DNA of 64,000 nucleotides from Streptomyces himalayensis subsp. himalayensis. Its GTDB lineage: Bacteria > Actinomycetota > Actinomycetes > Streptomycetales > Streptomycetaceae. Positions 32,440 through 39,705 of this stretch are shown here, one piece after another. Location: assembly GCF_013778455.1 (NCBI RefSeq), contig NZ_JACEHE010000016.1:62001-126000 (forward strand), in the 5' to 3' direction. The translations under genes were made by a program, and so were the position numbers. Positions within the stretch are counted from its first letter, which is position 1, and the number at the start of each line of letters is the position of its first letter. The notes beneath the pieces are model-generated. The model saw nothing but the letters and a program-made list of their open reading frames with translations, was not told where the DNA came from and ran no database searches.

Positions 32440-33405
32440 ATGGCGGTCGAGATCAGGTTCACCGCGGCGTCGGTCGCCAAGGTGCGGTTCGCCATCTCAC
32501 CGCTGGGCGAGACGGTGCTGGCACTGCGGATCCTGATGGGCACGGGCGGGCATGCGGTCCACCAGCCGTGGGTGCGCCAGGCGCGGTCGCTGCTGGCGGT
32601 CGAACGGGAGCTGCCGCTGCTGCGTGCACTGATCGCGGGACCGTTGCCGTCGTTCCTCTTCCCGGTACCGGGAGAGCGGCTGCCATCGATGGCGACGGAG
32701 TTGGACCTGCTGCGGGCCACGGAGGAGGCATTCTTCCGGCGCGAGTACGGCGCGGCCCTGCGCGTACCAGCCGAGGAGGCCCCTGAGCCCGCGGCGGCGC
32801 TGCCGCGACTGGCGAAGGCGCTCCTCCGCTGCTACGAGCTGATGATCGCTCCGCACTGGGGCCGGATGCGCGCGGTGCTGGAGGCCGACATCGGCAGACG
32901 GGCGCTGACCCTGGTGGACGGCGGGGTGCAGGCACTGTTCGGCACGTTGCACCGGGATATCGCATGGGACGGCGGCCAGTTGGTGGTGCACGGCCGGCGG
33001 ACCCCGCACTCCGTCTACACGGTGGACACCGGCGGACATGGCCTGGTCGTGCTGCCCAGCGTCTTCAACTGGCCGAACGTGGGTGTCGATAAGTCCCCGG
33101 TCACCGCCGCGTCGATCCGCTATCCGGCGATGGGCGTCGGCCTGCTCTGGGAGTCGTCCCCGCCCACACTGGCGGGCCTGGCCCCAGTGCTGGGCCACAC
33201 GAGGACGGCGCTGCTGGCCGCCTTGGCCGAACCCTTGACGACCGCGGTCCTGGCCACACGATTGGGCGTCACCCCCAGCGCGGTCTCACAACACCTGGGC
33301 GCGCTACGAGGGGCAGGCCTGGTAGCGACACAACGCAACGGCCGCACCGCGCTCCACCTGCGCACGGAACGAGCCACCCATCTGTTGGGCACCACCACTC
33401 CGTAG
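32440..33405 (+). CDS. DUF5937/ArsR-type HTH regulator, transposon passenger
   Basis: ATG at 32440 gives 321 residues. The N-terminal 230 residues match the DUF5937-like pattern (RFAISPLGETVLALRIL, then a helix-rich part and GGHGLVVLPSVFNWPNV). The C-terminal 80 residues form an ArsR-like winged helix (LAEPLTTAVLATRLGVTPSA, then SQHLGALRGAGLVATQRNGR). No metal-binding Cys cluster is seen. It is divergent from the hydrolase, so it probably represses or activates that gene through the 71-bp shared promoter region. The pair looks like a self-contained, regulated cargo. Confidence 0.8.
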   Translation: MAVEIRFTAASVAKVRFAISPLGETVLALRILMGTGGHAVHQPWVRQARSLLAVERELPLLRALIAGPLPSFLFPVPGERLPSMATELDLLRATEEAFFRREYGAALRVPAEEAPEPAAALPRLAKALLRCYELMIAPHWGRMRAVLEADIGRRALTLVDGGVQALFGTLHRDIAWDGGQLVVHGRRTPHSVYTVDTGGHGLVVLPSVFNWPNVGVDKSPVTAASIRYPAMGVGLLWESSPPTLAGLAPVLGHTRTALLAALAEPLTTAVLATRLGVTPSAVSQHLGALRGAGLVATQRNGRTALHLRTERATHLLGTTTP

Positions 33406-33516
33406 AGCCGCTGGCAGAGTGCCCAAGCCTCAGTCATCCGATAACCCCCGGAATTGAGGATCTCTAGACGACAGATCGCTATAAACCGGACGTCCCTCGA
33501 CTACGCCGAAGCCCTG

Positions 33517-33987
33517 ACGCCGGTTCTCGTGCACAATGCGGGCGGGAGCGAGGATCCTGGCTCCTTCTCGGGAACGGTCTTCCGGGATGGAAAGTACCGG
33601 TTCCAGATCTACTCCAACGATCACGGCCCCGCACACGGGCACCTGATCGGTCCAGGGACCAAGGGAGACGGTATACAGATTGGGCAGAACGGTAAGCCGC
33701 TCGATCCCAAAATTCAGCTCAACAAGGATCAGCAGCGGGTAATCGACAGCAACCTGGGGGACATTCGCAAGGCCATCAGGAAGAGTATGGCCGCATATAG
33801 ATTGGCTGGCGGCAATGGGTGCTCGTTTCTCGGACCTGGGGTCCGTCGTCCTGGAAGTTGCCCGTCGCACCGGCAGCGAGACCGTGGACCTGTCCAGTGG
33901 GCACGCACGTTGGGAGGTCTACCGGCGGGCCATGGAAGCACCGGCCGAATGGGGCCCGTTGCTGGAGATCGTCGGGCTGGAACCTGA
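33517..33987 (+). pseudogene. C-terminal toxin module (DUF4160-like) after the transposon
   Basis: Right after the transposon the frame reads TPVLVHNAGGSEDPGSF, the joint of a polymorphic toxin. The toxin part follows: GTVFRDGKYRFQIYSNDHGP with AHGHLIGPG, then IQLNKDQQRVIDSNLGDIRK. The Ser-Asn-Asp-His ... His-x-His pattern resembles DUF4160 proteins. After about 33800 this frame only runs over the immunity gene, so the true end was probably near there and a stop has been lost or shifted. The N-terminal part is missing. It is a dead toxin locus in its present form. Confidence 0.65.
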
Positions 33988-34324
33988 CCCGTCGATCGCC
34001 ATGTCCGTAGTCTTGCAGATGCTGGAACGGGTTCCCGAGGCCGAGAGGATTTCGTGGGCCGAGCGGATCTCGATGGAAGACAAGCGTTCGCTGGCCGTCC
34101 TGCGTGTGCGCGAACTGCGGATTCTGGACGTCCTGAGCGGCAACGTGGGAGCGGAATATGATCCAGCATCCGACGAGATTTCTGAATGGTCCGATTGGCT
34201 GCAACGTCGCGCTTCGGAAGAATCGACCTCGTCGAGGGTTCTTGAGCAGCTGAGTCAATTGGGGCGAACGAGGCGGGTCAGGCATCTCTCTGCAGAGCGG
34301 CTGCGCGCGCTGCGGCAGTGCTGA
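33815..34324 (+). CDS. Putative immunity protein downstream of the split toxin
   Basis: ATG at 33815 gives 169 residues; similarity of style suggests the real start may be a few codons upstream (the frame reads WPHIDWLAA before it). The protein is helical and acidic, with GSVVLEVARRTGSETVDLSS, then RWEVYRRAMEAPAEWGPLLE and a C-terminal basic helix. It sits right after a toxin module, as immunity genes do. No family name is certain. The next gene starts immediately after its stop. Confidence 0.6.
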   Translation: MGARFSDLGSVVLEVARRTGSETVDLSSGHARWEVYRRAMEAPAEWGPLLEIVGLEPDPSIAMSVVLQMLERVPEAERISWAERISMEDKRSLAVLRVRELRILDVLSGNVGAEYDPASDEISEWSDWLQRRASEESTSSRVLEQLSQLGRTRRVRHLSAERLRALRQC

Positions 34325-34777
34325 ATGAAGTTCATCAAGGCTGAGTGGAATCCGGAATGGCGAGGGTACTGGACTGACCCCAGCGGTTACGTCGCAAAGC
34401 TGCCGAAGCTTGCCGACGACCTGCCGAAAGGGGCCCGCGCGTTCGCTTTGGATTCCGATCACTATGACTTCGGCAGCCCCAGGTGTATTAAGGATCTCAA
34501 GCTGATCGGCGCATCTTTGGCTGCAGGTGGCGGCGCGGACTTTGAGATCCGCTTCGGCCCCAACAAGTGGAAACATGAGTGCGGGCTCGTGATTAAGTAT
34601 GCTCAAGTGTCGGAGCTTTATCTCGCTGTTAACGGATCCGGGTCAAGCGTCGATGATTTGGGATCCGTTCTTCTCGACGAGATCCTCCCGGCGAGGCGCG
34701 GGTGTAGTCAGGAGATTGTGTTTACAGGCGGTGTAATCTCGATTTCCTGTGCTGATCTTAATGCTGGCTGGGAGTAG
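34325..34777 (+). CDS. Second putative immunity protein
   Basis: ATG at 34325 directly follows the previous stop. The 150-residue protein is strand-rich: FIKAEWNPEWRGYWTDPSGY, then ALDSDHYDFGSPRCIKDLKL and DFEIRFGPNKWKHECGLVIK. Its GC content is visibly lower than that of neighbouring chromosomal genes, with codons such as ATT and GAT. It is probably an accessory immunity protein from the toxin locus. I do not recognise the family. Confidence 0.6.
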   Translation: MKFIKAEWNPEWRGYWTDPSGYVAKLPKLADDLPKGARAFALDSDHYDFGSPRCIKDLKLIGASLAAGGGADFEIRFGPNKWKHECGLVIKYAQVSELYLAVNGSGSSVDDLGSVLLDEILPARRGCSQEIVFTGGVISISCADLNAGWE

Positions 34778-34881
34778 GATGAAGCGCCTGGAGAATGTAG
34801 CGATTATTCGCTGAGTGCGCGAGGTATCCAGATGCCCAGAACCTCTGACTGGGCGCCCACGGATGGGGCTGCTTATCGCCC

Positions 34882-34895
34882 TTGACGGCAACGTC
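34882..34895. repeat. 14-bp repeat C identical to part of repeat A
   Basis: TTGACGGCAACGTC at 34882-34895 is identical to 24922-24935. The two copies are in the same orientation 10 kb apart, on either side of the accessory block. They may be remnants of an attachment core or chance. Confidence 0.3.
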
Positions 34896-34989
34896 TGCTG
34901 CGATCTGTTGGGTTGGTATCAGTGGTGGTGAGAGTCGGTGGTGATTGGTCCCAGGGGGGCGGAAACGACTGCGGCGCCTGGACCCGCGG

Positions 34990-35260
34990 GATGCAGGCCG
35001 GTGAAGTAGCTGGTGTAGGCGCCGCGGTCATCGCCTCCAAGTCCGACAAGGACGTGCGGTTCTACCAGCGCCGGGTGAAGGACGGACGGGAGAGAGATGT
35101 GGCGCTTGCCCTCCTGGTCCGCCCCACCCGATCCCTACTCCGACCGCCCCCACCCGCCCATCCTGCTCGTGTTCACCAGACCGGGCCGCGTCCGGCCCGC
35201 AACACCATGCGGCAGATCGCCGCGCTCACTCAGCACTTCTGGGCAGGGCGACGGGCCTGA
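34990..35260 (+). pseudogene. Remnant of a replication-relaxation-type protein
   Basis: Pieces of one protein lie in shifting frames: DKDVRFYQRRVKDGRERD near 35047, then WRLPSWSAPPDPYSDRPHPP and ILLVFTRPGRVRP in the next frame, then NTMRQIAALTQHFWAGRR near 35202. The order and words fit the C-terminal part of plasmid and integrative-element replication-relaxation proteins, known from actinobacteria. At least two frameshifts make it non-functional. It ends where the DUF397 gene begins on the other strand. It supports a decayed integrative element in this region. Confidence 0.5.
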
Positions 35261-35459
35261 CGCGCGCCGCACAGGGCTGTCTGGCGCCTGTCTTCACGGC
35301 CGCTATGAGCGCGGCCATCGCGTCGCGGCTCGTCCGCAGGACGACGTCTGGCTCGTCGCTCTCGCGCAGGCGGAGGGTGGTGTCGGGGGCGGTGGCGAGG
35401 TAGACGCAGGAGGAGGCCTCCGAGCTGAAAGAGGACTTCTGCCACTTCAGGTTGGTCAC
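35226..35459 (-). CDS. DUF397 protein
   Basis: GTG at 35457-35459 follows AAGGGGGA. The 77-residue protein begins TNLKWQKSSFSSEASSCVYL and has LRLRESDEPDVVL and DAMAALIAAVKTG, the DUF397 pattern of small WhiJ-associated proteins. The C-terminal 15 residues overlap the relic replication gene on the other strand and may be an extension after loss of the original stop. DUF397 proteins antagonise or partner with XRE-type WhiJ-like regulators. It is the third gene of the 36568-35226 operon. Confidence 0.9.
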   Translation of the reverse strand: MTNLKWQKSSFSSEASSCVYLATAPDTTLRLRESDEPDVVLRTSRDAMAALIAAVKTGARQPCAARVRPVALPRSAE

Positions 35460-35514
35460 GCTTCCCCCTTGGTGCCCTGCGCCGCGTTGTCTTCTCCGGG
35501 CAATTCCTGCGCTG

Positions 35515-35700
35515 TCATCGTGTCGTGCCGGACTTGACGGCTGCTATAAGGGCGCCGAGTTGGGCACGGTCGGCCACCAGGATGACATCCGGTTCGTCGC
35601 TTTCACGCAGGCGGATCAGTCCGTCGACGGCGGCGGCAATGTAGACGCAGGAGGAGGCCTCCTGGCTGTAGGACGACTTCTGCCAGTGGAATTCGGACAT
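35515..35700 (-). CDS. DUF397 protein
   Basis: ATG at 35698-35700 has AGGAG nine bases upstream. The 61-residue protein (SEFHWQKSSYSQEASSCVYI, then IRLRESDEPDVILVADR) is a complete DUF397 domain. It follows the XRE-type gene by 13 bases and precedes a second DUF397 gene. The two are about 60 percent alike by eye, so they arose by duplication. Confidence 0.92.
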   Translation of the reverse strand: MSEFHWQKSSYSQEASSCVYIAAAVDGLIRLRESDEPDVILVADRAQLGALIAAVKSGTTR

Positions 35701-35713
35701 GAGGTGGGCTCCT

Positions 35714-36568
35714 CTAGACGTTCTGGATCAGCTGGGCGATGAAGTCTCGGGACTTCGGCGGAGCGAGGGCGGCGGCTGACATGCGGTCCAGGACCAGGCG
35801 GTAACGCTCCAACTGGGCGGGCGAGTCGATGAGTTCCCCACCGTGGTCGGTGTCGATCTGGACGGTGTCGAGCTGGCGTACGGGGCTGTGGAAGTAGTCG
35901 ATGCCCTGGCCAGAGGTGTGGAAGGGGCCGCTGTCGAAGGGCACCACCAAGACCGTGACGTGGTCGAGCTCGCTCATCTCGATGAGGTGGGCCAGCTGGG
36001 CGCGCGTCGTGGCCCGGTCGCCGAAGCGCATGCGCAGGGCGGCCTCGTGGAGGATCGCGGTGTACGGCGGCGGCTGCTCACGGTGGAGCACTGCCTGGCG
36101 CTTCACTCGGTGAGAGACCCGGTGTTCGATCTCGTGGGGCTTGAGGGCAGGGACCGTCTGCGCGAACAGCGCTCGCGCGTGCTCAGAGGTCTGCAGCAGC
36201 CCAGGGATGTTGATGACCTGGGCGACGCGCAGCGCCGTGGCGTGGTGCTCCAGCTCCGTGAGGTCCAGCATCGTGGGCGAAAGGATGTCGCGGTACTCCT
36301 CCCACCAGCCGCGTCGGCGTTCTCCCGTCATCGCGGCCAAGGCGTCGACCAGCTCCCCGTCCGTGCATGCGTAGTGACGGGCCAGGGTGCGTACGCGGTC
36401 GGCGCTCACCCCGTACCGGCCTGCCTCGATGTTGCTGATACGCGACTGTGTGGCACCCACGAGCACGGCGGCCTCCGTCGCGCTCAGGTCCGCACGCTCG
36501 CGCAGCCTGCGGAGCTCGGTACCGAGGCGACGTCGGCGCGCGGTCGGCAGAGGGCTCGGCTGGGGCAT
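35714..36568 (-). CDS. WhiJ-like XRE regulator with DUF5753 domain
   Basis: ATG at 36566-36568 follows GAGGAG and is preferred to the frame start at 36649. The 284-residue protein has an N-terminal XRE helix-turn-helix (ELRRLRERADLSATEAAVLV, then SRISNIEAGRYGVSADRV) and a DUF5753 domain (WWEEYRDILSPTMLDLTELE, then VINIPGLLQTSEHARALF and FDSGPFHTSGQGIDYF). These regulators, as WhiJ in S. coelicolor, work with DUF397 proteins in development and antibiotic control. An inverted repeat lies 59 bases upstream of the start. It is divergent from the ATPase gene at 36822. Confidence 0.92.
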   Translation of the reverse strand: MPQPSPLPTARRRRLGTELRRLRERADLSATEAAVLVGATQSRISNIEAGRYGVSADRVRTLARHYACTDGELVDALAAMTGERRRGWWEEYRDILSPTMLDLTELEHHATALRVAQVINIPGLLQTSEHARALFAQTVPALKPHEIEHRVSHRVKRQAVLHREQPPPYTAILHEAALRMRFGDRATTRAQLAHLIEMSELDHVTVLVVPFDSGPFHTSGQGIDYFHSPVRQLDTVQIDTDHGGELIDSPAQLERYRLVLDRMSAAALAPPKSRDFIAQLIQNV

Positions 36569-36626
36569 CGGCTGCTTCTCCTCGTTCGTACGCGCGATGC
36601 AGGCGTAACCCACACGCGCGAAACAG

Positions 36627-36661
36627 GGGCTGCATTCCCTGCATTGCATGGAATGCAGCCC
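36627..36661. promoter_or_regulatory. Inverted-repeat operator candidate between regulator and ATPase genes
   Basis: GGGCTGCATTCC at 36627-36638 and GGAATGCAGCCC at 36650-36661 form perfect 12-bp arms with an 11-base centre that itself contains TGCATTGCA. It lies in the divergent promoter region, which points to binding by the XRE regulator. It could instead be a hairpin, but it is not positioned as a terminator. Confidence 0.6.
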
Positions 36662-36821
36662 ACGTTACGTCCTACGGTGTGACTCATCCCGCTCAACCAC
36701 CCAGCTCCGTAAGCCGGAAGCGCACCGCGCGTCAGCGCAGTGGAAGCTGAGACGCCGCGGCATGCCACCGTCGGATCGGAGTGGTCGAGCACATCAAGAG
36801 CCTTGCTCGCAGGAGGCGTTC

Positions 36822-37340
36822 ATGGTCACCGTATCCCCAACACCCGCCCAAGCCTGGTCCTACGCCCTGCACCTGCCCCACGACCCCCGTGCCCCCCGCA
36901 TCGCCCGCATGACCTTGCGGGCTGTCCTCCCGGCATACGGGATGGTGGAACTGCTCGACACCGCCGAACTGTTGACGTCCGAGATGGTCACCAATGCCTA
37001 CCGGCACACGGACGGCCCGGCTGCCCTGCGGCTTCGCGCCACATCCGCGCGAGGCGTCCGAGTGAGCGTGTGGGACACCAGCCCGCACATCCCCGCTCCC
37101 TTCGACCGCCCGCCCGGGCGCCCGGGCGCGCCGTCCCCGGTCCCGCCGGAAGCGGACGGAGGTCGGGGCTTGGGCTTCGTACGGCAGTGGGCCGACGACT
37201 GGGGTGGCTTCCCACTTGGGGACGACCCGTACGGGCAGCGAGGAAAACTGCTGTGGTTCGAGCTCACCCAGCCGTGTACCGCTCCCGACGCTACCGTGGC
37301 GGCAGCGACATGCCCCGTAGTCAGTGGAGGACCGCGGTGA
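36822..37340 (+). CDS. Anti-sigma-type ATPase (HATPase_c_2)
   Basis: ATG at 36822 has AGGAGG five bases upstream. The 172-residue protein is an RsbW-like GHKL ATPase: LDTAELLTSEMVTNAYRHTD contains the N box, VSVWDTSPHIP the G1-like box, and GRGLGFVRQWADDWGG the G2 region. Such small ATPases accompany WhiJ-like regulators and DUF397 proteins in Streptomyces (the abaA type of cluster). The stop overlaps the Uma2 gene start (GTGA). Confidence 0.88.
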   Translation: MVTVSPTPAQAWSYALHLPHDPRAPRIARMTLRAVLPAYGMVELLDTAELLTSEMVTNAYRHTDGPAALRLRATSARGVRVSVWDTSPHIPAPFDRPPGRPGAPSPVPPEADGGRGLGFVRQWADDWGGFPLGDDPYGQRGKLLWFELTQPCTAPDATVAAATCPVVSGGPR

Positions 37341-37975
37341 CCGCCATGATCGAGCGGCCTGAATTCACAGCGGGTCCGGTGTCCGGAGACTTCGAGGAAT
37401 TGCTCCGGATCGTCGAGGAACTGGAAACGCCTGACGGTCACAAGGCGGAGGTCGTCCGGGGAAAGATCGTCGTGTCGCCGTGGTGGGAGCCGCGCCATCT
37501 GCGTGCCATGCGAGCGCTGCGCCGCCAGCTGGAGCCCCACGCCCCGGAGGGGCACGACGTCGACGTCGCACCCGTCCTCTTCGCCTTCCCCGAGTCCGGG
37601 CGCGCCTTCGGCCCCGATCTGCACGTCGCAGACGAGACCGCCTTCGAAGCCAAAGGACGTCATGCCGACGGCACCGCGCTCTCCCTGGTGGCCGAGCTGA
37701 CCTCCGAGTCGAGCAAGGACGTCGACTGGCTGGACAAGCTGGACACGTACGGGCGAGTCGTGCCCGTGTATCTCGTGCTCGACATGCAGGCCCAGGAGAT
37801 CAGCGCGTTCTGGGATCCGTCGCCGAAGGGGTACCGGTCGCGGACTAATGTGCCCTTCGGGCGGCCGCTCCACGTGCCGGCGCCGTTCGACTTCGAGCTG
37901 GACACCTCAGGGTTCGTCACGCCGCCCGAGGCCGAGACCGAGGCCGAGAATGGGGAGGCAGGCGTGGACCAGTGA
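37337..37975 (+). CDS. Uma2 family (DUF820) restriction-endonuclease-fold protein
   Basis: GTG at 37337 overlaps the preceding stop and has GTGGAGG upstream. The 212-residue protein shows the Uma2 pattern: HKAEVVRGKIVVSPWWEP, FGPDLHVADE with the Asp-Leu/Val metal site, LVAELTSESSKDVDWLDKLD (Glu and the later Asp/Lys), and YLVLDMQAQEISAFWDPS. Uma2 proteins have a PD-(D/E)xK fold and are numerous in Streptomyces; their role is not known. It belongs to the ATPase operon by overlap. Confidence 0.9.
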   Translation: MTAMIERPEFTAGPVSGDFEELLRIVEELETPDGHKAEVVRGKIVVSPWWEPRHLRAMRALRRQLEPHAPEGHDVDVAPVLFAFPESGRAFGPDLHVADETAFEAKGRHADGTALSLVAELTSESSKDVDWLDKLDTYGRVVPVYLVLDMQAQEISAFWDPSPKGYRSRTNVPFGRPLHVPAPFDFELDTSGFVTPPEAETEAENGEAGVDQ

Positions 37976-38132
37976 GGCCCGCAGGGCGCCACACCGGCCC
38001 GGCGGAAACCTGACTTTTTACCCAGCCGCGGCGGCGCGCATGCACATCCCGGCCGGATTTCTTACCTCAATCGGGCTGAAGTTTTGTTGATCGGAGTTCG
38101 GTCCGACCCCGATTCGCCCTACCCTTCAAAGG

Positions 38133-39386
38133 GTGAAGCAACTGACGTCCCGCGAGTCCGACGCCTCCGGAGCCGAGCCCGCGGCGGATGCCCTGGCAGG
38201 TGCGCTGCCCGACGAACTGCGCACCGAGCTGATCGCCTTCCGTCGTGACCTGCACATGCATCCCGAGCTCGGCAACCAGGAGTTCCGTACCACCGCGGCG
38301 ATCAAGGCCCGCCTCGAGCAGGCGGGGCTGCGGCCGCGCGTCCTCGACACGGGGACGGGCCTCGTATGCGACGTCGGCGGCGGCAACCTCCCGGAACGGG
38401 ACACCGTGCGCCCCATGCTCGCGCTGCGCGCCGACATCGACGCGCTGCCCATCCCGGACACCAAGAGCAGCTGCGCCTACCGCTCCACCGTTCCCGACCG
38501 GGCCCACGCCTGCGGCCACGACGTGCACACCACCGTGGTGCTGGGGGCGGGCCTCGTCCTCGCCGAGCTGGACCGCCAGGGCCGGCTTCCGCATCCGGTA
38601 CGGCTGATCTTCCAGCCCGCCGAGGAGGTACTGCCCGGCGGCGCTGCCGACGCGATCGAGTCGGGCGTCCTGGACGGCGTCGGAAAGATCATCGCCGTGC
38701 ACTGCGACCCGAAGGTGGACGCGGGACGCATCGGACTGCGGCACGGCCCGATCACCTCCGCCTGCGACCGGCTGGAGATCTCCCTCGACGGACCGGGCGG
38801 CCACACGGCCCGCCCGCACCTGACGACCGACCTCGTCACCGCGACCGCCAAGGTTGTCACCGAGGTGCCCGGGCTGATCGCCCGCCGGGTCGACGCGCGC
38901 TCGGGTCTCGCCGTGACCTGGGGCCGCATCGAATCCGGCCACACGTGCAACGTCATCCCGCAGCACGCCGAGCTGTCCGGCACCGTGCGGTGCCTCGACC
39001 TGGACGCCTGGCGACAGGCGCCCGACCTGGTGCACGCCGCGATCGACGAGATCGCCGGACTCCACCGGGCCAAGTCGGTGATCAACTACATCCGCGGAGT
39101 GCCCCCCGTAGTCAACGACCCCGAGGTGACCGAGCTCCTGCGGGACGCCATGAGCGCGCGCCGCGGGGTGTCCTCGATCGAGGACACCGAGCAGAGCCTC
39201 GGCGGCGAGGACTTCTCCTGGTACCTGGAGAAGGTGCCGGGCGCCATGGCCCGGCTCGGCGTGCGTACGCCGGGTGAGCGCGGCATCCGCGATCTGCACC
39301 AGGGCGACTTCGACGCCGACGAGTCGGCGATCACCGTCGGCGTCGAACTCTTCACGGCGGCCGCGCTGCTGGATGCCGGGATGTGA
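38133..39386 (+). CDS. M20 family amidohydrolase/peptidase
   Basis: GTG at 38133 lies a few bases after TACCCT, so the mRNA may be leaderless. The 417-residue protein has M20 hallmarks: FRRDLHMHPELGNQEFRT, LALRADIDALPIPD, the metal-binding HACGHDVHTTVVLGAG, IFQPAEEVLPGGAADAI, and the late GGEDFSWYLEKVPGAM. It resembles IAA-amino acid and N-acyl amino acid hydrolases. It hydrolyses an amide of an acylated amino acid or small peptide in the cytoplasm. The start of the nucleoside gene cluster lies just downstream, but no functional tie is evident. Confidence 0.92.
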   Translation: MKQLTSRESDASGAEPAADALAGALPDELRTELIAFRRDLHMHPELGNQEFRTTAAIKARLEQAGLRPRVLDTGTGLVCDVGGGNLPERDTVRPMLALRADIDALPIPDTKSSCAYRSTVPDRAHACGHDVHTTVVLGAGLVLAELDRQGRLPHPVRLIFQPAEEVLPGGAADAIESGVLDGVGKIIAVHCDPKVDAGRIGLRHGPITSACDRLEISLDGPGGHTARPHLTTDLVTATAKVVTEVPGLIARRVDARSGLAVTWGRIESGHTCNVIPQHAELSGTVRCLDLDAWRQAPDLVHAAIDEIAGLHRAKSVINYIRGVPPVVNDPEVTELLRDAMSARRGVSSIEDTEQSLGGEDFSWYLEKVPGAMARLGVRTPGERGIRDLHQGDFDADESAITVGVELFTAAALLDAGM

Positions 39387-39420
39387 TCCGCGGCGGTTCG
39401 GGATCCGCGGCGGTTCGGGA
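39384..39420. repeat. 17-bp tandem repeat at the amidohydrolase stop codon
   Basis: Two head-to-tail copies of GATCCGCGGCGGTTCGG begin within the stop codon TGA (39384-39386). Shorter repeats (GCTCCACACGCCGC twice) follow near 39445-39480. Confidence 0.7.
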
Positions 39421-39495
39421 CCGTCCGGAACCGTTCGGGCGGGCTCCACACGCCGCGTTCCGGCCCGCTCCACACGCCGCCGTACGCCCCTGCCT

Positions 39496-39540
39496 GACCC
39501 TCACGCAAACGCATGCATCCGTATGCGCAGCGTGAGGGTC
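39496..39540 (+). terminator. Terminator after the amidohydrolase gene
   Basis: GACCCTCACGC at 39496-39506 pairs with GCGTGAGGGTC at 39530-39540, with an inner GCAT/ATGC pairing. The gap 39387-39705 otherwise holds repeats and the bmpA1 promoter region. Confidence 0.7.
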
Positions 39541-39640
39541 GTGTCCTAAGCGCACCTTTCGATCCCATGGTTCACAGGGGCGTAACCGGTCATCGGCACG
39601 AATGGATAACGGCCTCGAGGAACCCCATTCCCTGGAGGGT

Positions 39641-39652
39641 CTACGCGCGTTA
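39641..39652. promoter_or_regulatory. Nucleoside-regulon palindrome, site 1
   Basis: CTACGCGCGTTA differs in its last bases from the perfect palindrome CTACGCGCGTAG seen before add. It lies 54 bases before the bmpA1 start. The same word stands before bmpA2, and variants precede the ABC gene and add. Confidence 0.65.
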
Positions 39653-39705
39653 ATGTGCGCCGAACTGAGCACCCACGCGGGGCTTTGGAGAATGGGGAAC
39701 TTCAG

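Larger units (their letters stand above)
30182..33516. mobile_element. ISAs1-family transposon with passenger genes
   Basis: The element is 3335 bp. It begins CAGGGCTTCGGCGTAGTC at 30182 and ends with the inverse at 33516. The 31-bp ends (30182-30212 and 33486-33516) match at 29 positions. The 10-bp target ACGCCGGTTC is duplicated at 30172-30181 and 33517-33526, so the unit moved as one piece into a toxin gene. It holds an ISAs1-type transposase near the left end, an alpha/beta hydrolase, and a divergent HTH regulator. No internal copy of the ends was seen near 31.4-31.5 kb, so the passengers are part of the mobile unit. Confidence 0.9.

Noticed and set aside
34913..35260. Intact 115-residue protein
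   Set aside because: The recognisable words are split between frames, so this is a remnant and not a real gene.
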